A stretch of DNA of 64,000 nt, from the NCBI GenBank assembly GCA_018649885.1, contig JABIHA010000121.1, forward strand, positions 16,983 to 80,982, given 5' to 3'. The notes beneath the pieces are model-generated. The model was not told the origin of the DNA. It searched no databases and was given only the letters and a program-made list of their open reading frames with translations. The DNA comes from Bacteriovoracaceae bacterium. Lineage in GTDB: Bacteria; Bdellovibrionota; Bacteriovoracia; Bacteriovoracales; Bacteriovoracaceae. Each line of letters begins with the position of its first letter. The first letter of the stretch is position 1. Below, piece after piece: positions 54,111-62,287 of this stretch. The position numbers and the translations under genes are program-made.

Positions 54111-55724
54111 ATGCAGACTTGCCATAAAATTGTACCTCTTATTTTATTACTGATACTTCAAGCGAGCTGTACTTCAAGTTCATTCAAAAATACGAAGAGT
54201 AGTTCGGGAGTAAAAAATATCATTTTTGTTATAGGTGATGGTATGGGACCTGGACAAATTGGCCTCTTACTAAGTTATGCCAGACAGGCTCCCCATTCAG
54301 TTTTTCCCAATAAGAAAACTGCTTTTGATAAACTAGCAGAAAAAGGAGAAATGGGTATTTCCATGACCTACGCTCACAATGCGTTAGTTACTGACTCCGC
54401 TGCCTCCGCAACTCAAATGGCTTCAGGAGAATTTGCTGGCTCAGAAATGATTGGCTCAAACTACCGAGGAGAAAAAACGACAACGATACTAGAGCTGGCC
54501 AAAAAAAAGGGAATGAGTGTGGGGCTTGTTTCAGACACTAGAATCACCCATGCTACGCCCGCTGCATTTGCTGCTCATCAAAAACACAGATACCATGAAA
54601 ATAAAATTGCACGCGATTTGGTAGAGCTGGCCCCTGATGTCATGCTCTCAGGTGGCCTTCGCCACTTTATTCCAATGGAGGCCAGTAACAAGTCATCAAA
54701 AATCCACTTTGATTTAAAAAAAATGACAGGTGGAAAAATTCGAATTAAATCAAAAGGGAAGGATCAAGAAAATCTCCTAGAAATCATAAAGTCAAAAGGA
54801 CACAAGCTAGTTTTTACAAAAAATCAATTAAAGGATGTGGAGGGAAAAGTTCTAGGACTTTTTTCATACTCTGCTCTTCCCGACGGTATAAAAGAGAGTA
54901 GAAACAAACACAGTAGTAAGCGAACGATTCCCACCTTAAAAGAGCTTACTGAAAAATCAATTGATCTATTATCAAAAAATGAAAAAGGGTTTTTCTTAAT
55001 GGTTGAGGCGGGACAAATTGATTGGGCCGCACACTACAACGACACAGGAACAATGCTTCATGAAATGATAAGGATAAATGAAACTCTAGAGCATATTTTA
55101 TCATGGGCAGGCAGTCGTGATGACACTCTAGTTGTTGTGACTGCTGATCATGAAACAGGTGGCTTTGGCCTTAGCTATTCAGGAGATTATCTCCCCTCCC
55201 CTAAAAAATTAAATGGCAATGTTTTTCGCGGAAAAACCTTTCAACCTCAATTTAATTTTGGGAAATTAAAAATACTAGACAAGCTATATCAACAAAAGAA
55301 AAGCTATTCTGAAATATTTTTTGAAGACTTTGATTATCTCGCCAAAAATCGACAAACTCCTCGCTCTTTGGCAAATATTATTAATAATAATACCAAATTC
55401 CCAATTACGATCAAACAAGCAAAAAGGATACTCGCAACCGAGAAGAACCCCTTCTACCAAAATGGTCACAAATATCTTGGAGATAAAAATGTTCCTGTAA
55501 TGGGAAAGATGGGAGCATTTTACCCTTATCAATTAGATGATAACCGGCAAAACCTATTGGCAATGGAGGTGGCGACCAGCCAGCATGTAGTGTGGTCTAC
55601 AGGCACTCACACCAGCACGCCTGTGTTAGTATTTGCCAGTGGTCCTCCCAAAGTAACAAAAGATTTCCAAAAAATACTCCATCATACTGAGCTAGCTAAT
55701 TTACTAAAAAAAACCATTCAATGA
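54111..55724 (+). CDS. alkaline phosphatase (PhoA-type) lipoprotein
   Basis: A 537-residue lipoprotein (signal ending QASC, Cys20). The alkaline-phosphatase core is clear: GDGMG (42-46) as metal site 1, VTDSAASATQMASG containing the phosphate-accepting Ser, GLVSDTRITHATPAAFAAH, VEAGQIDWAAHYND, ADHETGGFGL and GTHTSTPVLVFASG. These cover the Zn/Zn/Mg ligands. It hydrolyses phosphate monoesters at the cell surface or in the periplasm to release phosphate. A PhoR-like kinase gene lies 1.4 kb away, but I see no canonical Pho box. A GGAG site precedes the ATG. Confidence 0.92.
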   Translation: MQTCHKIVPLILLLILQASCTSSSFKNTKSSSGVKNIIFVIGDGMGPGQIGLLLSYARQAPHSVFPNKKTAFDKLAEKGEMGISMTYAHNALVTDSAASATQMASGEFAGSEMIGSNYRGEKTTTILELAKKKGMSVGLVSDTRITHATPAAFAAHQKHRYHENKIARDLVELAPDVMLSGGLRHFIPMEASNKSSKIHFDLKKMTGGKIRIKSKGKDQENLLEIIKSKGHKLVFTKNQLKDVEGKVLGLFSYSALPDGIKESRNKHSSKRTIPTLKELTEKSIDLLSKNEKGFFLMVEAGQIDWAAHYNDTGTMLHEMIRINETLEHILSWAGSRDDTLVVVTADHETGGFGLSYSGDYLPSPKKLNGNVFRGKTFQPQFNFGKLKILDKLYQQKKSYSEIFFEDFDYLAKNRQTPRSLANIINNNTKFPITIKQAKRILATEKNPFYQNGHKYLGDKNVPVMGKMGAFYPYQLDDNRQNLLAMEVATSQHVVWSTGTHTSTPVLVFASGPPKVTKDFQKILHHTELANLLKKTIQ

Positions 55725-55735
55725 ACTAAAAAAAA

Positions 55736-55755
55736 GGGCCTAAATATAGGCCCTT
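55736..55755. terminator. bidirectional intrinsic terminator
   Basis: GGGCCTA (55736-55742) pairs with TAGGCCC (55747-55753) around AATA. A-rich sequence lies before it and a short T-rich one after it, so it works for both the phosphatase gene and the convergent large repeat-protein gene. Confidence 0.8.
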
Positions 55756-55782
55756 ATCAAACTTTTTCAATATTTAAAAAAA

Positions 55783-58700
55783 TTAATCGATAAAAATATC
55801 ACCTTCTTCATCGAATTCAACAGGTTGTCCAGCCGAGATAACAGACTCATCAACTTCAAATCTTTTTGCCGAAATGGCCCTTAAGATCGATGTACCATCT
55901 TCGTAGAAAGTAGCTGCACATGAGCTTGCTTTAGAAGCAGAGTTTGCAAATCTTAGCTTGTGACAGTGATCCATTGAAGAAACCTCAACTCCGTTGTAAT
56001 TTTCGTTGTCTTTAAGGTAGCCAGTTTTTACCCTACCACTCGAAAAGAAATAAACGCTATTGGTAAATTTTCTGCCATCTACTTCAATATTCACATTGGC
56101 GCCTTTGCCTTGTGAAACCATACTGATCAGACTAGTGGCGAAAAAGTTAACTGTCGTACCTGCAGGAAGAGATAATTTCCCTACAGTTGCTGCACTTGAA
56201 AGAGTAACACTCTTAGGAACCTTATTTGAATAAAAGCTATATCTTCCCAGTGCCACGTTAAAGCCTGCAATAGATGAGCCCAAAGTTGTGACTCTTACTT
56301 TTTCGACTTGATGTAAACGTCCAAAGGAAACTGCTGTTCCTTTTGAGAGTTTTACATTTCCAGAAACCCACTGTTCACCAACTGTAGCACTATCCACTTT
56401 AGAGCTGTAACCAAGTGAGAACTTTGATCCCGCTGGAAGTACTACTTCAGGAAGTGAGTCAGATTTGTAACCTTTAGGCTTTTCATTTGAATTTTTAAAT
56501 TTGTAGAGAAAAGAAAACTCTGAACCAAGGGTTCCCTCAGTAAGATTTCCCTCTTCATCAAACTCAACTACTGTTTCTGCAAGGAGAGGAATTTTTCCAT
56601 ATCTGTCATTTTCTGCAGAGACGCTAGCTCCGATTGTCCCTCTATTAATTCTTCCACTATCGTGGAAAGTCAGAAAGTCATTTGAATACCTGCCACTTGC
56701 TCTTGGTAAGAAAGTCATTCCCGCAATTTCAATTGGTTTAGAAAAAACTAATTTTGAAGGCATTCCCGACCACTTATCAAAAATCAGCTCCGCTCCTTCG
56801 GGAACAGTTATAGAGTAGTCTCTGAGTACAATACGAGGAGACTCACCTGCTGGAGATTTTACTTCTCTTAAAGATCCTTTTTCACTGAAAGCAATTACAG
56901 TTCCTTTAGGAAAAGTATGGTTTTTTAATTTCAGTGGTCCTTCCAGTCTTACCCACTTAGGGTTTGAAGTTTCTGAATTTGGAATATAAAGAGATCCCTT
57001 CGGGAAAAGTGTTCCCCAAAAATATTCTGCGTCTCCTACTACTTGATATAGTGGAGCGACTATTTTACCTGTATTATTCAAAGTTACTTTTGTTCCTTTG
57101 TCATAAAGGGCACCATTTATTGTTCTTGCTTCTGCCATTAAAAATGTTTTGAGTTTACCATTAGCATGGAAGCAAATATTTCTTTTTGCAGAATCATTAC
57201 TTACCCCTTGAAGCTTCGTAGCATGCCCTACAACTTTAAAATCTCCCAGCTCTGTGGTGTCATTTATGTAAGCACACTCAAGCTCACCCGTAGGATAAAA
57301 GCTAACCTTATGTGGTCCCTTCCAATTTCCTCTTAATTCTACTTTTTTGCCATTAAGCGTGTATTCAGTATCTTTGTACAGCTGAGCAGTTTGTAGAGTT
57401 CCATCTTCATAAAATCTCACCATTGAAGTGCCCAGTCCCCCTAAGAGGTTCAGTCCTTTATAGGTGATCTTTTCAGCAAGGTGTCCTTGTTTAACACTGC
57501 CATTTTTTCTGTAAAACTTAACTGCTCCACCATTATCTTCAAAAAATGGCTTAAAAGTAAAAAATCCTATTTTAGTAGGCTCAGAAAGGTAAGCAACTTT
57601 TGGCACACCCTTCTTACCAGCATAGAGGTCAATATAACTTCCCTTAGCAAAGTTAATTCCATTAATTGTGGCCTTGCTACCGGCCAAAACAGTACGAGGT
57701 GTACAATTTTTAAAAAAGTACCAACCTCTTTTCTTTTCTGTGATTTGCTTTTCACAAATACTCTTTAAGTTGGCCCTAAGCTCTTCAAAGTTAGCAGCCT
57801 TATCGCCTTCAAGCATTGTGATGTAGTGATAAATGTCACTTCGGTCAATTCTGGCTTTTCCTTTTTCATCGTCTTGAACAAATAATTCAACATAATCTGA
57901 AGTTTCAAACTTCTCTGAGAAATCAATAAAAATGTCATTCTTTGCACCTGGAGTAAATTTGTTGCTTCTAACAAATCTTGCCACGGCATTAAGCCCAGTA
58001 TTTTTTTCAAGTGTATTCGTTAGACTGGCCCAGTCAGTATCTTTGCTCCAATCTTTAAGCTCTTTTTTTACATCTTTTGAAGTTTGAACAACGTCTTCAA
58101 AGAAATTCAGTAAATTTTCAGTTTTCAAGTTTTTGATATTTAATGAAACTGAATCAATATTTTTTAATTCAAAATCAAGCCCTGGAAGAATTCTTCCCCA
58201 GATATTGTATTGCATGGAAGGGCCCATAACGATTTGATACTTTGGTGAGTAAACCTTCCAAAATTGATTCCCAACAAGAGGCATTCTATTAGTTACAACA
58301 ATCTCAGCTCTTTGGTAAAGCTTCCAGAAAGTCGACTGGTAGTGAACCGGCTTTTGTTGAGCATAAAAAGTGATCTCTACAACTTGCCCTGCTACTTTTC
58401 TAGTATAGGTGGTGATTTCATCACTTTCACTTTTTACAGAGTACCCATAGTCTTTAATACTCTTTTTGAAGTCTGAGACAAATTTCAAGTCGCCTTTGTC
58501 TTCTTCTGTACATCCATATCTTTTATCATTACATTTTTGAATGGAAATAAGTACTTCAACTTTTCCGTCTTTAAATAGCTCATTGTATTCAGGATACACT
58601 TTTGCCACTTTTTTATAACTAACATCTTCTTTCCAAAAAACGGCTTCATTAAAGGTTCCATCTTTTAAGTAGCATTTGTTAGCAACATGATTAAATGACC

Positions 58701-59439
58701 GAAGGAAGTTATTCATTGTTAAAATGCCACTTTGAACTTTTTCTCCCAAACATAGGTTTTTTACATCGTTCAAAACTCTTTTCCATTTAAGTCTAGGCTT
58801 TGGTAGTGCCTTTTTCTTAAGAGACTCAAGAGCGAGATCTTTTAGATCACTCACACCTAAAATTTGATAGTAAAGCTGGTGAATATTTTTGGGAGATTTA
58901 AAACTTAGATCATAGTCAGAGATCTTACCTGCACCATCTTTTAGCTCAAGCTCTCTTCTAACTGAATAAACAACATCAAGGGTTCCAGATGCTTTATTTA
59001 CCACAGTTTTATCATGGTCAATTTTAATATCTACCACTCTATTCACTTTCCAAACTTTTCCAGAGTTTAGGCCATTTGAAAATCTCATATGTTTTTTTAT
59101 CCAGTACTCAACGTTGACCGGAATGACTGAGCCATCTGCACGAACGACAGGGTAGCCTCGATTTTCGTCTCTTTGTTGATTAAAAGTGGCCTTTAAATCA
59201 TAGTAAGTTTCAGGAAGGCCAGCACTACTTCTCCACCTATCAACATAATGAACCAAAAGATGGTCTTCAAGTTTGACAGGGATTGATATTTTAGATTCAA
59301 AGCCAAAATATGTAGCCGATTTAATATTAGCAGTTAAAGGGGCCATAGCATCTTTTAATGCACCAAGATCAACAGTTGCAAAAACATTGAAACTTGATAA
59401 CAAAAACAAAGTGGAGCACAGAGCGGTAGTCTTTTTCAT
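55783..59439 (-). CDS. large exported repeat protein of unknown function
   Basis: A 1218-residue protein with a signal peptide (ending VFA). The first ~600 residues look like a mixed alpha/beta domain. From about residue 610 to the end there is a chain of degenerate beta-rich repeats of roughly 40-60 residues, marked by patterns such as F-x-x-G-x-L, PKGT-V-x-F, and I-x-G-x-x-F-x-K-G-T. Examples are GSLYIPNSETSNPKWVRLEG, LKNHTFPKGTVIAFSEKG and LSLPAGTTVNFFATS. This is reminiscent of MORN-like or toxin-repeat surface proteins. AAGGA lies 9-10 bases before the ATG. The role is unknown; adhesion or cell-envelope binding is a guess. Confidence 0.75.
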   Translation of the reverse strand: MKKTTALCSTLFLLSSFNVFATVDLGALKDAMAPLTANIKSATYFGFESKISIPVKLEDHLLVHYVDRWRSSAGLPETYYDLKATFNQQRDENRGYPVVRADGSVIPVNVEYWIKKHMRFSNGLNSGKVWKVNRVVDIKIDHDKTVVNKASGTLDVVYSVRRELELKDGAGKISDYDLSFKSPKNIHQLYYQILGVSDLKDLALESLKKKALPKPRLKWKRVLNDVKNLCLGEKVQSGILTMNNFLRSFNHVANKCYLKDGTFNEAVFWKEDVSYKKVAKVYPEYNELFKDGKVEVLISIQKCNDKRYGCTEEDKGDLKFVSDFKKSIKDYGYSVKSESDEITTYTRKVAGQVVEITFYAQQKPVHYQSTFWKLYQRAEIVVTNRMPLVGNQFWKVYSPKYQIVMGPSMQYNIWGRILPGLDFELKNIDSVSLNIKNLKTENLLNFFEDVVQTSKDVKKELKDWSKDTDWASLTNTLEKNTGLNAVARFVRSNKFTPGAKNDIFIDFSEKFETSDYVELFVQDDEKGKARIDRSDIYHYITMLEGDKAANFEELRANLKSICEKQITEKKRGWYFFKNCTPRTVLAGSKATINGINFAKGSYIDLYAGKKGVPKVAYLSEPTKIGFFTFKPFFEDNGGAVKFYRKNGSVKQGHLAEKITYKGLNLLGGLGTSMVRFYEDGTLQTAQLYKDTEYTLNGKKVELRGNWKGPHKVSFYPTGELECAYINDTTELGDFKVVGHATKLQGVSNDSAKRNICFHANGKLKTFLMAEARTINGALYDKGTKVTLNNTGKIVAPLYQVVGDAEYFWGTLFPKGSLYIPNSETSNPKWVRLEGPLKLKNHTFPKGTVIAFSEKGSLREVKSPAGESPRIVLRDYSITVPEGAELIFDKWSGMPSKLVFSKPIEIAGMTFLPRASGRYSNDFLTFHDSGRINRGTIGASVSAENDRYGKIPLLAETVVEFDEEGNLTEGTLGSEFSFLYKFKNSNEKPKGYKSDSLPEVVLPAGSKFSLGYSSKVDSATVGEQWVSGNVKLSKGTAVSFGRLHQVEKVRVTTLGSSIAGFNVALGRYSFYSNKVPKSVTLSSAATVGKLSLPAGTTVNFFATSLISMVSQGKGANVNIEVDGRKFTNSVYFFSSGRVKTGYLKDNENYNGVEVSSMDHCHKLRFANSASKASSCAATFYEDGTSILRAISAKRFEVDESVISAGQPVEFDEEGDIFID

Positions 59440-59712
59440 TTTTTCGATTCCTTGGAAGTCATGAATTTTTTATCAATATTTCCGGTGGTAACAAATAAGC
59501 CAGTGTATAAAAACAACCGTGAAATATTTTCAAACTCACTAGAAATAGACAACGCATCGCAAACTAAATGTTTTTATACAGGCCTTTGAAAATTCAATTT
59601 TTTAGTTACAATAAAATTTAACTAAATTAATACTCTGCTCTTACTCAAACAGTCGTTGACATTTAAATGTCATGTTCCAAAAGTAGGTGGTAGAGCTCAT
59701 TTGAGCGACTTC

Positions 59713-60069
59713 TTAAAGGCTCGAAATGTAATCACATACTAATTTATAAATATTTTCAGGAATGCTATCAACAGGCTTATTCATGGTTATATTACCTAGG
59801 TCCTTAAAAGTAAATTTTGCAAATTGCTCATCAAAGCGAATTTCCCCATGCTCAAAAACCCTTATATTGATATTCTTCCCGCTTACAACTTCAGAGCTCA
59901 TGCTAACAAATTTTAATGGAGTCACTTCACTATTATCACTTGATATTTTTAGCCAGTGAAATTTCTTTTCTTTAGCGCAGTCAGGGGGTAAACCGAGTTT
60001 CTCTACTTCAAGAATACTGACTTCCTCATTCATAAAATAATATAGTGGCCTAAATTCTTTTTCGCTCAT
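59713..60069 (-). CDS. small cytosolic protein of unknown function
   Basis: A 118-residue protein without a signal peptide, with an AGGGGAT site before the ATG. The N-terminal half contains FHWLKISSDNSEVTPLKFVS and the second half NINIRVFEHGEIRFDEQF. The strand-rich pattern with a GE-x-RF motif loosely resembles small PilZ-like barrels, but the RxxxR/DxSxxG motifs are absent, so I do not assign it. Confidence 0.55.
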   Translation of the reverse strand: MSEKEFRPLYYFMNEEVSILEVEKLGLPPDCAKEKKFHWLKISSDNSEVTPLKFVSMSSEVVSGKNINIRVFEHGEIRFDEQFAKFTFKDLGNITMNKPVDSIPENIYKLVCDYISSL

Positions 60070-60160
60070 GACGATCCCCTAGTTCACAATAAGAAAATTT
60101 TAACATAGGTGGTAACTCTAAGTCACTGAAATGATAAATTACAATTCTCCACCGTATGCC

Positions 60161-60207
60161 AATTAAACACAACTTTATGGAAATTAAACACAAGTGTAAT
60201 TGTTACA
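60161..60207 (+). promoter_or_regulatory. repeat-rich upstream region of the serine protease gene
   Basis: AATTAAACACAA occurs twice exactly (60161-60172 and 60182-60193), 21 bases or two helical turns apart. A TGTAA-TTG-TTACA palindrome (60195-60207) follows directly. A further TTACAATT lies at 60139-60146 and matches the right half of the palindrome. The cluster sits about 80 bases before the protease start, where a regulator would bind. Confidence 0.45.
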
Positions 60208-60283
60208 ATTTCAGGTACTTACACCTCCTCTAAAGGCCTTGGGTGATACAATTTATGGGCACTAAAATTCTCAAGGAAATACG

Positions 60284-61057
60284 ATGTATATCAAGCAGCT
60301 CTTATTGGTCTCCCTAGCAATTCTATTTTGCTCATGTGGAAATGGTGTAGATGACGAAAAGTCTAATCAAAGCACCAGCACTGATGCAACTTCAAAAACA
60401 CAATATGTTGAAAAAATTGTTACTCAAGTTGAAAATACATGGGGACTTGATTTTGTATCGACCCCCATTGACCAGGCATCAGCTGCAGAAATCGAGGCGT
60501 CTAAGGCAGTTGCATATGTCAATTATCGTGAAGGCGGATGTGCTACAGGTTTTTTTATTTCTGATGATGGATTATTTCTCACAAATGAGCACGTACTGAG
60601 TCGGCAAAGATGTCACAAAGGAAAATGTCCAAACATTAAAATTATCAGAGATTATAAAATTGGTGGAGCAATAGAAGTTTATGATGATTTTGAAGTACTT
60701 GCTCACAATTATTCTCTTGACTACGCCCTGGCCAAAGTAAAATTAAAAGATGGAGAAAAAGTTCCCTTTCTCAAAATGGAATGGTCTGGAGCAACTGAAG
60801 CAAAAAATTTCGAAGGAAGTGATTTAAAAATCATTGGTCATCCAAATTGCTCCTCTCTTAGGACAGGTAATGCAATATTTAGCTACGGCCAAGATCAAAA
60901 CCTGGTACTTAGAAGTATAGCCATATCCGGAAATAGTGGGAGTCCGTTATTTGATCTCACGACAAAAAAAGTGGTAGGACTCTATCACGCATCTTATATG
61001 GACTATCCCCTATCTGTATTCATTTTAGTCATAAAAACCACATATCTCAAATCCTGA
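60284..61057 (+). CDS. trypsin-like serine protease lipoprotein
   Basis: A 257-residue protein with an AAGGA site, a signal peptide and a probable lipid-bearing Cys18 (ILFCSC). The protease core: GCATGFFISDDGLFLTNEHVL has the catalytic His, LDYALAKVKL has the Asp, and ISGNSGSPLFD has the Ser. Two further Cys residues (RRQRCHKGKC region, PNCSS) may form disulfides. This is a V8/HtrA-like single-domain protease without a PDZ domain. The C-terminus reads slightly short (ends LKS), so the gene may be a little truncated. Confidence 0.83.
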   Translation: MYIKQLLLVSLAILFCSCGNGVDDEKSNQSTSTDATSKTQYVEKIVTQVENTWGLDFVSTPIDQASAAEIEASKAVAYVNYREGGCATGFFISDDGLFLTNEHVLSRQRCHKGKCPNIKIIRDYKIGGAIEVYDDFEVLAHNYSLDYALAKVKLKDGEKVPFLKMEWSGATEAKNFEGSDLKIIGHPNCSSLRTGNAIFSYGQDQNLVLRSIAISGNSGSPLFDLTTKKVVGLYHASYMDYPLSVFILVIKTTYLKS

Positions 61058-61078
61058 GACAATTATTTACTTCTTTAT

Positions 61079-61107
61079 TTGATGCGGAATAATTGATAGT
61101 AAATAAT
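61079..61107 (+). promoter_or_regulatory. sigma-70-like promoter for the RNA candidate
   Basis: TTGATG (61079-61084) and AATAAT (61102-61107) with a 17-base spacer, matching the -35 and -10 consensus at 4 of 6 and 5 of 6 positions. Transcription would start near 61114, just before the structured region. Confidence 0.45.
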
Positions 61108-61113
61108 TAGAGG

Positions 61114-61353
61114 ACCGTCAAAAAAAAGCAACCACACCTAGGTGGCGAGAGTCGACAGACCCCGGGGCCATGATGAGAATGGATTCAATCTATCAGCGAA
61201 CATGTAACGGGCTCTAGAGTTTAAAACGAAGGCCAGAAGACTCTAGCGGAAACGCCTCGACGATCGAGATTAGGACGATCACCATAGCGCCATATGAAAG
61301 TTAATAAGTCCCTACCTAGAGTTCGGCAAGAAGTAGTGTGGTTTTCTTTTTTT
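61114..61353 (+). ncRNA. candidate structured non-coding RNA, about 240 nt
   Basis: A 345-base gap without a supported ORF contains a segment much more GC-rich than its surroundings, with nested long-range pairing. AACCACAC (61130-61137) pairs with GTGTGGTT (61336-61343), CTAGGT (61138-61143) with ACCTAG (61314-61319), and AGAGTC (61148-61153) with GACTCT (61239-61244). Local hairpins include a GCG-GAAA-CGC loop near 61246-61255 and CTCGA-CGA-TCGAG (61256-61268). A T-tract (61342-61353) follows the closing stem, and a promoter-like pair lies upstream. It does not match tmRNA, RNase P RNA, SRP RNA or a retron as I know them. The reverse strand also has a T-run after the closing stem, so orientation is not certain. 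Confidence 0.5.
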
Positions 61354-61402
61354 CGATGCAATTGCTACAGATAGAGTTATTCCTATTAAGAAGTAAAAAA
61401 AC

Positions 61403-61588
61403 TTATAGTTTTCTTTTATCTAAGAAAACAAAAGCTACTACTAAAAAAACTAAAAAACTTAATCCTAATATAATAAGGTCTCGCATTACATAAGCTAACA
61501 CCAACGTTCCAGCACCCAGCACGCTTCCTGTGCCAATAATTATATCAGCAGTTAATTTTTGATTTTTTCCTTTAAAGTAATTCCCCAT
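61403..61588 (-). CDS. 61-residue small membrane protein, possible immunity protein
   Basis: A short protein with an AGGATTT site next to the ATG. Two hydrophobic helices (about 14-33 and 37-56) with a basic end (DKRKL). It lies nine bases after the orphan Rhs tip on the same strand, the standard place for the immunity gene of a polymorphic toxin. No homology recognised. The immunity role is inference from position only. Confidence 0.5.
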   Translation of the reverse strand: MGNYFKGKNQKLTADIIIGTGSVLGAGTLVLAYVMRDLIILGLSFLVFLVVAFVFLDKRKL

Positions 61589-61597
61589 AAATCCTAT

Positions 61598-62167
61598 CTA
61601 TCTTCCCCCGCATACAAGATTATTTGAGGTTTGATTTCTACCACTTAACAAATTATTAGTGGGATTTAAATTACCAGAACTTCGTTTACCTGGAGTATAT
61701 AACAATTCAGATCCACTAGCATCATTTATTATTTTAGCCGAGCTATTGGTTATTGCATTCAAGAAAGAATATGCTCCAGCAGCCCCTGCAAGAAGTCCAA
61801 CTCTAATGGTCGCGGGATTTTTTGAGGTTGCTGCAACTCCAAAACCAAATACTGCCGTAGCCCCAGAAACAGCAATCCGGGTCGATCTTTGTACTTTTGG
61901 ATCAGCTGCAACTTTTTGAGCTTTTTTTACAGTTGCTTTGATTTCATCTTTGTAAATATATGTTGCAACTGTAACAGCGACAGCACCTAATACCGCTAAT
62001 AAGCTAACATTTCCACTCGGGTCTACAAACTCAGATGGATTATTAAGTGCATATCTATAAAGGTTTGTGTCACCACCGTACAATCCACTAGGATCAAGCG
62101 AAAGAAATCGAGCAGAATTAGGATCATACGGACTATCAGGAAAATTTAGGGCTACAGCCATACTCAT
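61598..62167 (-). CDS. orphan Rhs C-terminal tip (RHS core remnant plus variable domain)
   Basis: A 189-residue ORF. Residues ~10-55 are the end of an RHS repeat-associated core (YDPNSARFLSLDPSGLYGG, YRYALNNPSEFVDPSGN), normally found just before the toxin tip of a ~1500-residue Rhs protein. The rest is a variable Ala/Gly/Val-rich domain with two or three hydrophobic stretches (VSLLAVLGAVAVTVATYIY, VSGATAVFGFGVAA, VGLLAGAAGAYSFL). An in-frame TGA lies three codons before the ATG, so the long Rhs body is absent. It may be a non-functional fragment or a displaced tip as found in orphan cassette arrays. Confidence 0.7.
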   Translation of the reverse strand: MSMAVALNFPDSPYDPNSARFLSLDPSGLYGGDTNLYRYALNNPSEFVDPSGNVSLLAVLGAVAVTVATYIYKDEIKATVKKAQKVAADPKVQRSTRIAVSGATAVFGFGVAATSKNPATIRVGLLAGAAGAYSFLNAITNSSAKIINDASGSELLYTPGKRSSGNLNPTNNLLSGRNQTSNNLVCGGR

Positions 62168-62287
62168 ACTAACTCACTAAAATTAAAAATATTTTTGCAG
62201 TTATATTTTATCATGTAGCCTTCAAATTTTTTGCATTTTATTGAGCTTTTTTTAATTTTTGGCCATATTCTGGCCATTTTAAAGACC

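Noticed and set aside
61114..61353. tmRNA, RNase P RNA, SRP RNA or 6S RNA
   Set aside because: None of the conserved elements (tRNA-like CCA end and tag reading frame, P4 helix sequences, SRP tetraloop domain, 6S bubble) could be found on either strand.
61114..61353. Retron msr-msd or omega-type guide RNA
   Set aside because: The closing stem would fit a retron, but no reverse transcriptase, IscB or TnpB gene lies on either side within the window.
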